From the NCBI GenBank assembly GCA_036638975.1, contig JAVWJP010000019.1:1-41838 (forward strand): a stretch of DNA of 41,838 nt, given 5' to 3'. The position numbers and the translations under genes were made by a program. The notes below the pieces were generated by a model. That model made no database searches. It saw only the letters and a list, made by a program, of their open reading frames with translations, and was not told the origin of the DNA. This document shows positions 23,737 through 33,335 of this stretch, one piece after another (within the stretch, counting starts at the first letter, position 1; every line of letters starts with the position of its first letter). The DNA comes from JAVWJP01 sp036638975. GTDB taxonomy: Bacteria; Bacillota; Clostridia; Oscillospirales; Ruminococcaceae.

Positions 23737-26700
23737 TTGGAGTTTAATGTATTTGAAGCGATTAAGATAGGTCTTGCTTCGCCCGAGCAGATAAGAAGTT
23801 GGTCATACGGGGCGGTAGAAAAGCCGGAAACCATTAACTATCGTACACTAAAGCCAGAGCGTGACGGCCTTTTTTGCGAGCGCATTTTTGGTCCTACAAA
23901 GGACTGGGAATGTAACTGCGGCAAATATAAGCGTTTGCGTTATAAAGGCAAAATATGCGACCGTTGCGGCGTAGAGGTTACCCGTGCAAAGGTTCGCCGC
24001 GAAAGAATGGGGCATATAGAGCTTGCCGCCCCTGTTTCTCACATTTGGTATTTTAAAGGTATTCCCTCACGTATGGGGCTGCTTTTAGATCTTTCTCCGC
24101 GTCTGCTTGAAAAAGTGCTGTATTTTGCCTCGTATATAGTTATAGACCATGGCTCTACACCGCTGGAGGACAGACAGCTTCTCTCCGAGAAGGAATATCG
24201 CGATATGCGCGAAAAATATGAAGATGAGTTTGTTGCGGGTATAGGTGCCGAGGCTGTAAAGCAGCTTTTGCAGAATATAGACTTACAGGCGATGTATGAC
24301 GGACTGCGTGAGGACCTTGAAACAGCATCGGGGCAAAAGAAGATTCGTGTACTGAAGCGCCTTGAAGTGGTAGAGGCATTTATAAAGAGCGGCAATAAGC
24401 CCGAATGGATGATACTTGACGTTATTCCCGTAATACCGCCGGATATTCGTCCAATGGTTCAGCTTGACGGCGGGCGCTTTGCAACCTCAGACTTAAACGA
24501 CCTTTATCGCCGCGTAATTAACCGCAACAACCGCTTAAAAAGGCTTTTAGAGCTTGGTGCGCCGGATATTATCGTGCGCAATGAAAAGCGTATGCTGCAA
24601 GAAGCGGTAGATGCTTTAATAGACAACGGCAGACGCGGCCGCCCCGTGACAGGGCCTAATAACCGTCCTTTAAAGTCGCTTTCGGATATGCTGAAGGGCA
24701 AGCAGGGGCGCTTTCGTCAAAACCTTTTGGGCAAGCGCGTCGATTACTCCGGACGTTCGGTTATTGTTGTGGGACCGGAGCTTAAAATGTACCAATGCGG
24801 GCTTCCTAAGGAGATGGCTTTGGAGCTGTTTAAACCCTTTGTGATGAAGCGCCTTGTTGATACAGGAGTTGCCACAAACATTAAAAATGCAAGAAAAATG
24901 GTAGAGCGCGCTAAGATAGAGGTTTGGGACGCACTTGATATTGTAATTAAGGACCACCCAGTGCTTTTAAACCGCGCCCCCACGCTTCACCGCTTGGGAA
25001 TACAGGCGTTTGAGCCTATACTGGTAGAGGGACGCGCCTTAAAGCTTCACCCGCTGGTATGTACGGCATATAATGCCGACTTTGACGGTGACCAGATGGC
25101 AGTGCATCTTCCGCTTTCGGCAGAGGCACAGGCCGAGGCTCGCTTTTTAATGCTGGCAGCGAATAACCTTTTAAAGCCCTCGGACGGGCGACCTGTTGCC
25201 GTGCCTACTCAGGACATGGTTTTGGGTTCATATTACCTCACACTTGTTAAAGACGGCGAAAAAGGCACAGGCAAGGTATTCCGCGACACCGACGAGGCTA
25301 TTATGGCTTATCAAGAGGGTGATGTCGGCTTACACGCACCTGTTAAAATTCGTATGTCCAAAGAAGTTGGCGGCAAAAAGCTCAGCCAAATCCTCGATTG
25401 TACAGTGGGGCGTGTTATATTTAACCAGCCTATTCCACAGGATATCGGGTATATTGACAGAACAAAGCCGGAGAATATGTTCCGTTTGGAAGTGGAATTT
25501 CTTTGCGGCAAAAAGCAGCTTGGCGATATTATAGACCGCTGTATTCGTGTGCACGGCACGGCGGAAACTGCCGAGGTTCTTGATAAAATTAAAGCACAGG
25601 GCTATAAATATTCGACAAAGAGCGCAATTACGGTAGCAGTTGTAGATGCTGTAATTCCTCCGCAAAAGAAGGATATGCTTGATGCTGCGGACGAAAAGAT
25701 TCTTAAAATAACAAAGCAGTACAAGCGCGGGCTTATTTCTAACGATGAGCGCTATAATCTTATTATAAAAACATGGAACGAAACGACCGAGCTTGTTTCA
25801 GAGGCGCTTAAAGATAATCTTGATAAATATAACCCTATATTTATGATGGCAGATTCCGGCGCCCGCGGCTCTATGAACCAAATTCGTCAGCTTGCAGGTA
25901 TGCGCGGTCTTATAGCCAACACCTCGGGGCGCGCGATAGAAATTCCTATTCGTGCCAATTACCGTGAGGGGCTTAATATCCTTGAATACTTTATTTCATC
26001 GCGCGGAGCAAGAAAAGGTCTTGCCGATACCGCTTTGCGTACTGCCGACTCCGGTTACCTTACCCGCCGCTTGGTTGACGTTTCTCAAGATGTTATCATT
26101 CGTCAGCAGGATTGCGGAACAAAAGAGGGCATAGTGGTGTGCGACATAAAAGACGGCACCGAGATGATAGAGCCGATGTCAGAGCGTCTTATGGGGCGCT
26201 TTGCCGTAGAAGATGTGCTTGACCCGAAGACAGGCGAGCTGCTTGTTTCTCACGACAAAATGATGAACGAGCGCGATGCTCATAAGATAATTGATGCGGG
26301 TATTACACACCTTAAAATACGCACAGTGCTTAACTGCGAATGCAAGCACGGGGTTTGCTCGCGCTGCTACGGCGATAACCTTGCAAATGGCAAGGCTGTG
26401 GCAGTTGGCGAGGCAGTTGGTGTTATAGCTGCACAGTCTATAGGCGAGCCGGGTACACAGCTTACCATGCGTACCTTCCACACCGGTGGTATAGCCTCTG
26501 CGGACGATATTACACAGGGCTTGCCTCGTGTAGAAGAACTTTTCGAGGCGAGAAAGCCAAAATCACAGGCAATTATAAGCAAAACCGCGGGCGAAGTTCG
26601 TATGCAAGAGATTAAAAAGAACAATAACGTGGTTGTATTTAACAAAAACACGGCTGACGAGGAAGCATACATGATACCATATGGCTCGCGCCTAAAGGTT

Positions 26701-27306
26701 CAGGAGGGCGACCATGTAGAAGCCGGAGATATGATTACCGAGGGCTCTGTAAACCCGCATGATGTTCTGTCTATACAGGGGTATCTGGCTGTGCAGGATT
26801 ATCTTATTCAAGAGGTTCAGCGCGTTTATCGCTTACAGGGCGTTGATATCAACGACAAGCATATCGAAGTAATAGTGCGCCAGATGATGAAAAAGGTGCG
26901 AGTGGAGGAGCAGGGAAGTACCAATATGCTCACAGGCTCTTTGGTTGACAAGGGCGAGTTTATAGCTGCCAACAAAGATGTAGCAAAGCGCATTGCAAAC
27001 GGAGAAGAAGGTCTTTCACAGGCAACCTGCTCTGCGGTGCTTATGGGTATAACAAAGGCTTCTCTTGCCACAGACAGCTTCCTTTCTGCCGCGTCCTTCC
27101 AAGAAACCACACGCGTTTTAACCGAGGCTGCAATAAAGGGCAAAATAGACCCGCTTTTGGGGCTTAAAGAAAACGTTATAATCGGCAAGCTTTTACCGTG
27201 CGGCACAGGCATGAACTGCTACACAAATGTAGATGTTGTATCAACAAGTGTTCCGCAAAATAATTATCTTTCAGAGGCAACCAGCGATTCTGTAGGTGTA
27301 ATGTAG
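23737..27306 (+). CDS. rpoC: RNA polymerase beta' subunit
   Basis: 1189 residues from a TTG start at 23737, with GAAGG 8 nt before it and the normal N-terminus EFNVFEAIKIGLASPEQIRSW. The first zinc site is CNCGKYKRLRYKGKICDRCG, and the active-site magnesium loop NADFDGD is at residues 446-452. The second zinc cluster appears as LNCECKHGVCSRCYGDNLA, and the trigger loop region follows (GVIAAQSIGEPGTQLTMRTFHTG, bridge helix/trigger loop side). Length and motif set are typical of Firmicutes beta' without large insertions. It forms an operon with rpoB; rpsL downstream has its own promoter. Confidence 0.97.
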   Translation: MEFNVFEAIKIGLASPEQIRSWSYGAVEKPETINYRTLKPERDGLFCERIFGPTKDWECNCGKYKRLRYKGKICDRCGVEVTRAKVRRERMGHIELAAPVSHIWYFKGIPSRMGLLLDLSPRLLEKVLYFASYIVIDHGSTPLEDRQLLSEKEYRDMREKYEDEFVAGIGAEAVKQLLQNIDLQAMYDGLREDLETASGQKKIRVLKRLEVVEAFIKSGNKPEWMILDVIPVIPPDIRPMVQLDGGRFATSDLNDLYRRVINRNNRLKRLLELGAPDIIVRNEKRMLQEAVDALIDNGRRGRPVTGPNNRPLKSLSDMLKGKQGRFRQNLLGKRVDYSGRSVIVVGPELKMYQCGLPKEMALELFKPFVMKRLVDTGVATNIKNARKMVERAKIEVWDALDIVIKDHPVLLNRAPTLHRLGIQAFEPILVEGRALKLHPLVCTAYNADFDGDQMAVHLPLSAEAQAEARFLMLAANNLLKPSDGRPVAVPTQDMVLGSYYLTLVKDGEKGTGKVFRDTDEAIMAYQEGDVGLHAPVKIRMSKEVGGKKLSQILDCTVGRVIFNQPIPQDIGYIDRTKPENMFRLEVEFLCGKKQLGDIIDRCIRVHGTAETAEVLDKIKAQGYKYSTKSAITVAVVDAVIPPQKKDMLDAADEKILKITKQYKRGLISNDERYNLIIKTWNETTELVSEALKDNLDKYNPIFMMADSGARGSMNQIRQLAGMRGLIANTSGRAIEIPIRANYREGLNILEYFISSRGARKGLADTALRTADSGYLTRRLVDVSQDVIIRQQDCGTKEGIVVCDIKDGTEMIEPMSERLMGRFAVEDVLDPKTGELLVSHDKMMNERDAHKIIDAGITHLKIRTVLNCECKHGVCSRCYGDNLANGKAVAVGEAVGVIAAQSIGEPGTQLTMRTFHTGGIASADDITQGLPRVEELFEARKPKSQAIISKTAGEVRMQEIKKNNNVVVFNKNTADEEAYMIPYGSRLKVQEGDHVEAGDMITEGSVNPHDVLSIQGYLAVQDYLIQEVQRVYRLQGVDINDKHIEVIVRQMMKKVRVEEQGSTNMLTGSLVDKGEFIAANKDVAKRIANGEEGLSQATCSAVLMGITKASLATDSFLSAASFQETTRVLTEAAIKGKIDPLLGLKENVIIGKLLPCGTGMNCYTNVDVVSTSVPQNNYLSEATSDSVGVM

Positions 27307-27334
27307 TTATTTGCGTCAGCAAGTAAAGTTTTGC

Positions 27335-27364
27335 TTGACAAAATGACACCTAAAATGGTAAAAT
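27335..27364 (+). promoter_or_regulatory. Promoter of the rpsL-rpsG-fusA operon
   Basis: -35 TTGACA (27335-27340), 18-bp spacer, -10 TAAAAT (27359-27364). The leader of about 115 nt contains two small hairpins, one pairing AAAGCGG with CCGCTTT at about 27394-27421. Confidence 0.75.
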
Positions 27365-27488
27365 GTTTAATTGGTAAGCTCTGCTTGCCAAAAAGCGGCA
27401 GCAGTTATTCTACCGCTTTAAGCGTTTGTTATGTAACGTCGGTTTTTGCCGCCGCTCATATAAAAATTTTTAAGTAAGGAGGTGCAAT

Positions 27489-27914
27489 ATGCCAACCTTT
27501 AACCAACTCGTACGCAAAGGCAGAGAAGTTATCGAGAAGAAATCTACGGCTCCGGCGCTTTTAAAAGGGTGGAACTCTAAAAAGAACAAAGCAACAGAGC
27601 AAAATTCTCCTCAAAAACGCGGTGTGTGCACAGCAATAAGAACGTCCACACCTAAAAAGCCAAACTCTGCGCTTAGAAAAGTTGCAAGAGTGAAGCTTAC
27701 CAATGGAATCGAAGCAACAGCCTACATTCCCGGTATAGGACACAATTTGCAGGAACATAGCGTTGTGCTTATCCGCGGTGGACGTGTTAAAGACTTACCT
27801 GGTGTTCGTTACCATATAATTCGTGGTACGCTCGATGCTCAAGGCGTCGCAAAAAGAATGCAGGCAAGGTCTAAATACGGAGCAAAACGTCCAAAGGCTG
27901 GTGCATCGAAGTAA
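27489..27914 (+). CDS. rpsL: Ribosomal protein S12
   Basis: 141 residues; S12 lines the decoding centre of the 30S subunit. The conserved TPKKPNSALRKVARV and IPGIGHNLQEHSVVLIRGGRVKDLPGVRYH segments keep the lysines whose change gives streptomycin resistance. It has an insertion after about residue 20 (STAPALLKGWNSKKNKATEQ), as usual in Firmicutes-type S12. A strong AAGGAGGTG ribosome binding site is present. It is first in a classic str operon (rpsL-rpsG-fusA-tuf), with a 139-bp spacer before rpsG that may carry autogenous control; I cannot show such a site from sequence. Confidence 0.96.
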   Translation: MPTFNQLVRKGREVIEKKSTAPALLKGWNSKKNKATEQNSPQKRGVCTAIRTSTPKKPNSALRKVARVKLTNGIEATAYIPGIGHNLQEHSVVLIRGGRVKDLPGVRYHIIRGTLDAQGVAKRMQARSKYGAKRPKAGASK

Positions 27915-28053
27915 TAAAACCCCACCAAATTGCTCATAATAGCAACTGCCGGTCAGTGCTTAAATATATTTTTAAGCGTCCTGTTCCGGCTCTAACGGGA
28001 GTTTTGTCACTTTCGAGTACCTATGAATTCATTATGTGAAGGAGGGAAGCGAA

Positions 28054-28524
28054 GTGCCGAGAAGAGGTCGTATAGCAAAACGTGATGTTTTGCCGGATCC
28101 GCTGTACAACTCAAAGCTGGTTACTCGTTTAATCAACAGCGTCATGTTTGACGGCAAAAAGGGTGTGTCGCAGAAAATAGTCTACGGTGCATTCGATATT
28201 ATCAAAGAAAAAACAGGAAAAGAGCCTTTAGAGGTTTTTGAGGCATCTATGGAAAACGTAATGCCACTGTTAGAAGTAAAAGCACGCCGTGTGGGCGGTG
28301 CTACCTATCAAGTGCCTATGGAGGTTCGCCCTGACCGCAGACAAACTCTGGGTTTGCGTTGGCTTACCACATATGCAAGAAACCGCAGCGAAAGAACAAT
28401 GCGCGAAAGGCTTGCGGGAGAGCTTATGGATGCTCTTAACAGCCAGGGCGGAGCGTTTAAAAAACGCGAGGATACTCACAAAATGGCAGAAGCGAACAAG
28501 GCTTTTGCACATTACAGATGGTAA
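28054..28524 (+). CDS. rpsG: Ribosomal protein S7
   Basis: 156 residues from the GTG at 28054, preceded by AAGGAGGG; the frame is open from 28036, but PRRGRIAKRDVLPDP is the usual N-terminus. S7 is a primary 16S rRNA binder that nucleates assembly of the 30S head. Conserved parts include KLVTRLINSVMFDGKKGVSQ, VKARRVGGATYQVPMEVRPDRR and RNRSERTMRERLAGELMDA. In E. coli S7 represses its own operon through the rpsL-rpsG spacer; whether this holds here is unknown. Confidence 0.96.
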   Translation: MPRRGRIAKRDVLPDPLYNSKLVTRLINSVMFDGKKGVSQKIVYGAFDIIKEKTGKEPLEVFEASMENVMPLLEVKARRVGGATYQVPMEVRPDRRQTLGLRWLTTYARNRSERTMRERLAGELMDALNSQGGAFKKREDTHKMAEANKAFAHYRW

Positions 28525-28622
28525 TTATTTTGTGTTGCAGCGCACTGTGGGCTGACGCCTGCTGTGCCGCCGCGCCGCACAATTAAAAACGGCGATTTTC
28601 GTATTTATTTAAGGAGGACAAT

Positions 28623-30704
28623 ATGCCGAGAGACGTTTCATTAGAGCTCACTCGAAATATAGGCATAATGGCCCACATTGATGCCGGCAAAACAACCACG
28701 ACCGAACGTATTTTGTATTATACTGGTATTAACCATAAAATAGGCGAAACACATGACGGTTCGGCAACAATGGACTGGATGGCACAGGAGCAGGAAAGAG
28801 GTATCACAATTACCTCTGCCGCTACTACTTGCTACTGGAAGGACCATAGAGTTAATATCATCGATACCCCCGGACACGTTGACTTTACAGTAGAGGTAGA
28901 GCGCTCGCTTCGCGTGCTTGACGGCTCTGTAACGGTTTTTTGTGCAAAGGGCGGCGTTGAGCCACAGTCAGAAACAGTTTGGCGACAAGCTGATAAGTAT
29001 CACGTTCCAAGAATGGCGTATGTAAACAAAATGGACATTATGGGCGCAGATTTTTACCGCGTCGTAGACATGATGATTGACCGTTTAAAGTGCAACGCTG
29101 TTCCTATTCAGTTGCCTATAGGGGCTGAAACTTTCTTTAAGGGTATAATTGACCTTGTTGAGATGAAAGCGGAAGTATACTATGACGATATGGGCAAGGA
29201 TATTCGAGTGGAGGAAATCCCGGAGGATATGCTTGAAAAAGCAAAGGATTACAGAGCAAAATTAGTTGAACACGTCGCCGAAACCGACGAAGTTCTTATG
29301 GAAAAATATTTGGAAGGCGAAGAGCTTACAATAGACGAGATAAAGAGCGGTATACGCCGTTCTACCATTGCAAACACAATGGTGCCCGTCTGCTGCGGAA
29401 CTTCGTATAAAAACAAGGGCGTACAGCCTTTGCTTGATGCCATTATAGATTATATGCCGTCACCTCTTGATGTACCGTGCATAAAGGGTGTAAACCCCAA
29501 CACCGAGCTGGAGGAGGACCGTCCGTCTTCAGACGACGAGCCTATGTCCACCCTTGCGTTTAAGATAGCCACAGACCCGTTTGTGGGTAAGCTGTGCTTC
29601 TTCCGCGTGTATTCCGGTGTTGTTCAGGCGGGTGCTACGGTTTATAACTCAACTAAAGATAATTCCGAGAGAATCGGTCGTATTCTGCAAATGCACGCAA
29701 ACCACAGAAAAGACATTGATTGCTGCTATTCGGGCGATATCGCGGCGGCTGTAGGGCTTAAAAACACAACTACGGGCGATACCTTATGTGACCCCAAGCA
29801 CCCAATCATTCTTGAATCTATGGAGTTCCCGGAGCCCGTTATTCGTGTTGCAATAGAGCCTAAAACCAAGGCAGGGCAAGAGAAAATGGGCATAGGGCTT
29901 TCAAAGCTTGCAGAAGAAGACCCAACCTTCCGCACATGGACTGACCAAGAAACAGGGCAGACTATAATTGCAGGCATGGGCGAGCTTCATCTCGAGATTA
30001 TTGTAGACCGTTTGCTGCGCGAGTTTAAGGTTGAAGCAAACGTGGGCAATCCTCAGGTTGCCTATAAAGAAACTATCCGCAAGCATGTCGAGGTGGACGA
30101 AAAGTACGCCAGACAGTCCGGCGGTAAAGGGCAGTACGGTCACTGCAAAATTAAGATGGATCCAAACGAATCGGGCAAGGGCTACGAGTTTATTAATGCT
30201 ATCGTCGGCGGTTCTATTCCAAAAGAATATATCGCCCCTATAGACCAGGGCATACAGGGCGCAATGCAGGCGGGTGTTCTTGCCGGCTACCCTGTTGTAG
30301 ACGTAATAGTTACCCTTTACGATGGTTCATACCATGAGGTTGACTCCTCTGAAATGGCGTTTAAGATTGCCGGTTCAATGGCATTTAAGAACGGTATGAA
30401 AAAGGCAGACCCTGTTATTCTTGAACCGATTATGAAGGTTTCTGCTACTGTACCGGAGGATTACATGGGTGATGTTATCGGCGACCTTAACTCTCGCCGC
30501 GGACAGATTCAGGGTATGATAGCAAGATCGGGTGCACAGCAAATAGACGCATTCGTGCCGCTTTCTGAGATGTTTGGTTATTCTACAGACCTTCGTTCTA
30601 AGACGCAGGGACGCGGGCAGTATACTATGGAGCCATCTCATTATATTGAGGTTCCAAAGTCTATAGCCGAAAAAATTATGTCGGATAGAATGAAGAAAGA
30701 CTAA
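28623..30704 (+). CDS. fusA: Translation elongation factor G
   Basis: 693 residues; the GTPase that drives tRNA-mRNA translocation and, with RRF, ribosome recycling. Canonical G motifs: AHIDAGKT (residues 17-24), ERGITI switch I (58-63), DTPGHVDF with the catalytic His (81-88) and NKMD (136-139). Domains II-V are complete (GMGELHLEIIVDRL; YKETIRKHVEVDEKYARQSGGKGQYGH; AGYPVVDVIVTLYDGSYHEVDSSE). It is the principal EF-G, in contrast to the divergent paralogue at 11379. An AAGGAGG ribosome binding site lies before the ATG, and the gene lies between rpsG and tuf. Confidence 0.97.
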   Translation: MPRDVSLELTRNIGIMAHIDAGKTTTTERILYYTGINHKIGETHDGSATMDWMAQEQERGITITSAATTCYWKDHRVNIIDTPGHVDFTVEVERSLRVLDGSVTVFCAKGGVEPQSETVWRQADKYHVPRMAYVNKMDIMGADFYRVVDMMIDRLKCNAVPIQLPIGAETFFKGIIDLVEMKAEVYYDDMGKDIRVEEIPEDMLEKAKDYRAKLVEHVAETDEVLMEKYLEGEELTIDEIKSGIRRSTIANTMVPVCCGTSYKNKGVQPLLDAIIDYMPSPLDVPCIKGVNPNTELEEDRPSSDDEPMSTLAFKIATDPFVGKLCFFRVYSGVVQAGATVYNSTKDNSERIGRILQMHANHRKDIDCCYSGDIAAAVGLKNTTTGDTLCDPKHPIILESMEFPEPVIRVAIEPKTKAGQEKMGIGLSKLAEEDPTFRTWTDQETGQTIIAGMGELHLEIIVDRLLREFKVEANVGNPQVAYKETIRKHVEVDEKYARQSGGKGQYGHCKIKMDPNESGKGYEFINAIVGGSIPKEYIAPIDQGIQGAMQAGVLAGYPVVDVIVTLYDGSYHEVDSSEMAFKIAGSMAFKNGMKKADPVILEPIMKVSATVPEDYMGDVIGDLNSRRGQIQGMIARSGAQQIDAFVPLSEMFGYSTDLRSKTQGRGQYTMEPSHYIEVPKSIAEKIMSDRMKKD

Positions 30705-30732
30705 TTCTTCTTTATCTTTCGATGTAAAACGC

Positions 30733-30761
30733 TTGAAATTTATATCTTTTATTGCTACAAT
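30733..30761 (+). promoter_or_regulatory. Internal promoter for tuf
   Basis: -35 TTGAAA (30733-30738), 17-bp spacer, -10 TACAAT (30756-30761), in the 109-bp fusA-tuf spacer. It would allow tuf to be expressed above the rest of the str operon. Confidence 0.65.
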
Positions 30762-30813
30762 GAAGCTTGTAGTCACTTAATTAATTAAATCCAATTTAAG
30801 GAGGAAAAAATCA

Positions 30814-32013
30814 ATGGCAAAACAAAAGTATGAACGCAACAAGCCCCATGTTAATATTGGTACCATTGGTCACGTTGATCACGGCAAAACCACTCTTACA
30901 GCTGCAATAACAAAAGCGCTGGCTCTTAAAGGTGGTTCTAAGTATACCGCCTACGATATGATAGATAAAGCGCCTGAAGAGAGAGAGCGTGGTATCACTA
31001 TCAACACCTCTCACGTTGAGTATGAAACAGACAAACGTCACTATGCTCACGTTGACTGCCCGGGACATGCCGACTACGTTAAAAATATGATAACAGGCGC
31101 TGCACAGATGGACGGAGCTATTCTTGTAGTTTCAGCCGCTGACGGCCCAATGCCACAGACCCGCGAGCACATTCTGCTTTCGCGTCAGGTTGGCGTGCCT
31201 TATATCGTTGTATTTATGAACAAAGCAGACCAAGTTGATGACCCTGAGCTTCTTGAGCTTGTAGAGATGGAAATTCGTGATTTGCTTAATTCTTACGATT
31301 TCCCCGGCGATGATACACCTATCATCAAAGGCTCTGCGCTTGAGGCACTTGAGGCACCCGATGATGCTTCAAACCCTGCATATGCTCCTATCTACGAGCT
31401 TATGGACGCAGTTGATTCTTACATTCCTACACCCGAGAGAAAATCCAGCCTCCCATTCTTAATGCCTGTTGAAGACGTTTTCACAATCACCGGACGCGGC
31501 ACAGTTGCCACCGGCAGAGTAGAGCGCGGACAGATTAAGATGTCAGACGAAGTTGAGATTGTCGGGCTTCACGAAGAAAAGATGAAGACTGTTATCACAG
31601 GTATCGAAATGTTCCGCAAGCTGCTCGATTACGCAGAGGCGGGCGACAATATCGGTGCACTTCTTCGCGGTGTTCAGCGTGCAGATGTTGAGCGTGGTCA
31701 GGTTCTTTGCAAGCCGGGCTCCATTCACCCTCACACAAAGTTTCGCGGACAGGTTTATATCTTAAAAAAGGAAGAGGGCGGGCGTCATACCCCTTTCTTC
31801 AACAACTATCGTCCTCAGTTCTACTTTAGAACAACAGACGTTACGGGTGTAGTTGCTCTTGACCAAGGCGTTGAGATGTGTATGCCCGGCGATAACATTG
31901 AAATGGACGTTGAGCTTATCACTCCAATAGCCATCGAGGAAGGTTTGCGCTTCGCTATTCGCGAGGGCGGACGTACAGTCGGTTCAGGCGTTGTTATCAA
32001 AATCAACGAATAA
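30814..32013 (+). CDS. tuf: Translation elongation factor Tu
   Basis: 399 residues; delivers aminoacyl-tRNA to the ribosomal A site in a GTP-dependent way. Motifs: GHVDHGKT (residues 19-26), ERGITIN (59-65), DCPGH (82-86), NKAD (137-140). Domains II and III are complete (EDVFTITGRGTVATGRVERG; the end RFAIREGGRTVGSGVVIKI). An AAGGAGG ribosome binding site, its own promoter and a strong terminator fit very high expression. Only one tuf copy is in the window. Confidence 0.97.
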   Translation: MAKQKYERNKPHVNIGTIGHVDHGKTTLTAAITKALALKGGSKYTAYDMIDKAPEERERGITINTSHVEYETDKRHYAHVDCPGHADYVKNMITGAAQMDGAILVVSAADGPMPQTREHILLSRQVGVPYIVVFMNKADQVDDPELLELVEMEIRDLLNSYDFPGDDTPIIKGSALEALEAPDDASNPAYAPIYELMDAVDSYIPTPERKSSLPFLMPVEDVFTITGRGTVATGRVERGQIKMSDEVEIVGLHEEKMKTVITGIEMFRKLLDYAEAGDNIGALLRGVQRADVERGQVLCKPGSIHPHTKFRGQVYILKKEEGGRHTPFFNNYRPQFYFRTTDVTGVVALDQGVEMCMPGDNIEMDVELITPIAIEEGLRFAIREGGRTVGSGVVIKINE

Positions 32014-32024
32014 TTTTATGCTTT

Positions 32025-32063
32025 AAAGCCACCGCTGCGGGGTAAACCTGCGGCGGTGGTTTT
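32025..32063 (+). terminator. Intrinsic terminator after tuf
   Basis: A GC-rich stem (GCCACCGCTGCGGG with CCTGCGGCGGTGGT, 4-nt loop) is followed by a short T-run. Confidence 0.85.
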
Positions 32064-32069
32064 GTACTA

Positions 32070-32098
32070 TTGACTACTTTGTGCTAAAGTGTTAAACT
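32070..32098 (+). promoter_or_regulatory. Promoter of the aminotransferase gene
   Basis: -35 TTGACT (32070-32075), 17-bp spacer, -10 TAAACT (32093-32098), starting just 7 bp after the tuf terminator. Confidence 0.6.
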
Positions 32099-32147
32099 AA
32101 ATGAATATAAAATCAGTTTGGTACAATAATTATGGGAGCGTGAAGAT

Positions 32148-33224
32148 ATGAGTAATATTAAAGTGGAACTTGCAAAAACATTAAAGGCAAAGCCAAAGGA
32201 CGAAAGTAAGCTGGGTTTTGGAGAGGTTTTTACCGACCATATGTTTATTATGGATTATACAGAGGGCAAGGGCTGGCATGATGCACGTATAGTGCCGTAC
32301 GGACCTATACCGATGGAGCCATGCGCCATGTGCCTGCACTATGGTCAAACTGTTTTTGAGGGCATGAAGGCTTACCGCACAGCGGACAATAAAATTTTGA
32401 TGTTCCGCCCGCAAGAAAATTTTAAGCGCCTTAACAATTCTAACGACCGCTTACAAATACCCGCAGTTGATGAAGCTATGCTTTTAGAGGGGCTTGAAAA
32501 GCTTGTTGAGATAGAAAAGGATTGGGTACCGCATACTACCGGTGCATCGCTTTATATTCGCCCGTTTATTATAGCTACCGAGGCAAAGCTGGGTGTAAAG
32601 CCTTCGTCAAGCTACCTGTATATTGTTGTTCTTTCGCCATCCGGCCCATACTATGCAAGCGGGCTTAATCCTGTTAAAATTTATATAGAAACTAACTTTG
32701 TCCGTGCTGTAAAAGGCGGTACAGGTGCTGCAAAGACAGGCGGAAACTATGCCTCAAGCTTAAAGGCGCAAGAGCAGGCGCACGAGCAAGGGTATTCGCA
32801 GGTGCTGTGGATAGACGGTGTGGAGCGCAAATATATAGAAGAAGTTGGAGCTATGAACGTTTTCTTTGTCATAGGGGACGAGGTTGTTACGCCGGAGCTT
32901 GTCGGCTCAATCTTGCCGGGAATTACGCGTAAATCTGCTATAGAAATACTTAAAGAGTGGGGCTACAAGGTTTCGGAGCGCCGTCTTTCTATAGATGAGC
33001 TTAAAGAAGCATATAAAAACGGAAAGCTTAAAGAAGCCTTTGGCACGGGTACAGCCGCTGTTATTTCGCCTATTGGCGAGCTTAAAATAGGTGACACGGT
33101 TATGCGCTTTAACGACGGTAAAATAGGCGAGATTTCTCAGCGACTTTACGACACCTTGACAGGTGTACAATATGGAAAACTGCCAGACACTCACCACTGG
33201 ATGGACGAGGTTTGCAAGGGCTAA
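32148..33224 (+). CDS. ilvE: Branched-chain amino acid aminotransferase
   Basis: 358 residues of the long (eukaryote-like, BCAT2-type) class IV aminotransferase group. It interconverts leucine, isoleucine and valine with their 2-oxo acids using 2-oxoglutarate/glutamate. The PLP lysine is K206 in GGNYASSLKAQEQA. Other conserved parts are HYGQTVFEGMKAYR, LYIRPFIIATE, DGVERKYIEEVGAMNVFFV and FGTGTAAVISPIG. It is a single gene with its own promoter; no T-box or leader peptide is seen in the about 50-nt leader. A long hairpin follows the stop codon. Confidence 0.93.
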   Translation: MSNIKVELAKTLKAKPKDESKLGFGEVFTDHMFIMDYTEGKGWHDARIVPYGPIPMEPCAMCLHYGQTVFEGMKAYRTADNKILMFRPQENFKRLNNSNDRLQIPAVDEAMLLEGLEKLVEIEKDWVPHTTGASLYIRPFIIATEAKLGVKPSSSYLYIVVLSPSGPYYASGLNPVKIYIETNFVRAVKGGTGAAKTGGNYASSLKAQEQAHEQGYSQVLWIDGVERKYIEEVGAMNVFFVIGDEVVTPELVGSILPGITRKSAIEILKEWGYKVSERRLSIDELKEAYKNGKLKEAFGTGTAAVISPIGELKIGDTVMRFNDGKIGEISQRLYDTLTGVQYGKLPDTHHWMDEVCKG

Positions 33225-33226
33225 AA

Positions 33227-33312
33227 AAACACAGCGGGCTGACGCCTACCATTGTCTGCCATTTTAAGAGCTTTCTTAATTGGCGGCGGGGGTTGGCGTC
33301 AGCTTTTGCGTT
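33227..33312 (+). ncRNA. Long imperfect hairpin between ilvE and rluA-type gene
   Basis: GCTGACGCC (33238-33246) pairs exactly with GGCGTCAGC (33295-33303), an outer CACAGCG can pair with CGTTGTG near 33308-33314, and an inner stem pairs around GCCATTTTAAGA and TCTTAATTGGC. The arms enclose about 48 nt and are followed by TTTTG. It could be a terminator with a big loop or a structured leader for the next gene. No known RNA class is assigned. Confidence 0.4.
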
Positions 33313-33335
33313 GTGAAAAGAAAGGGCGGCGGGAA

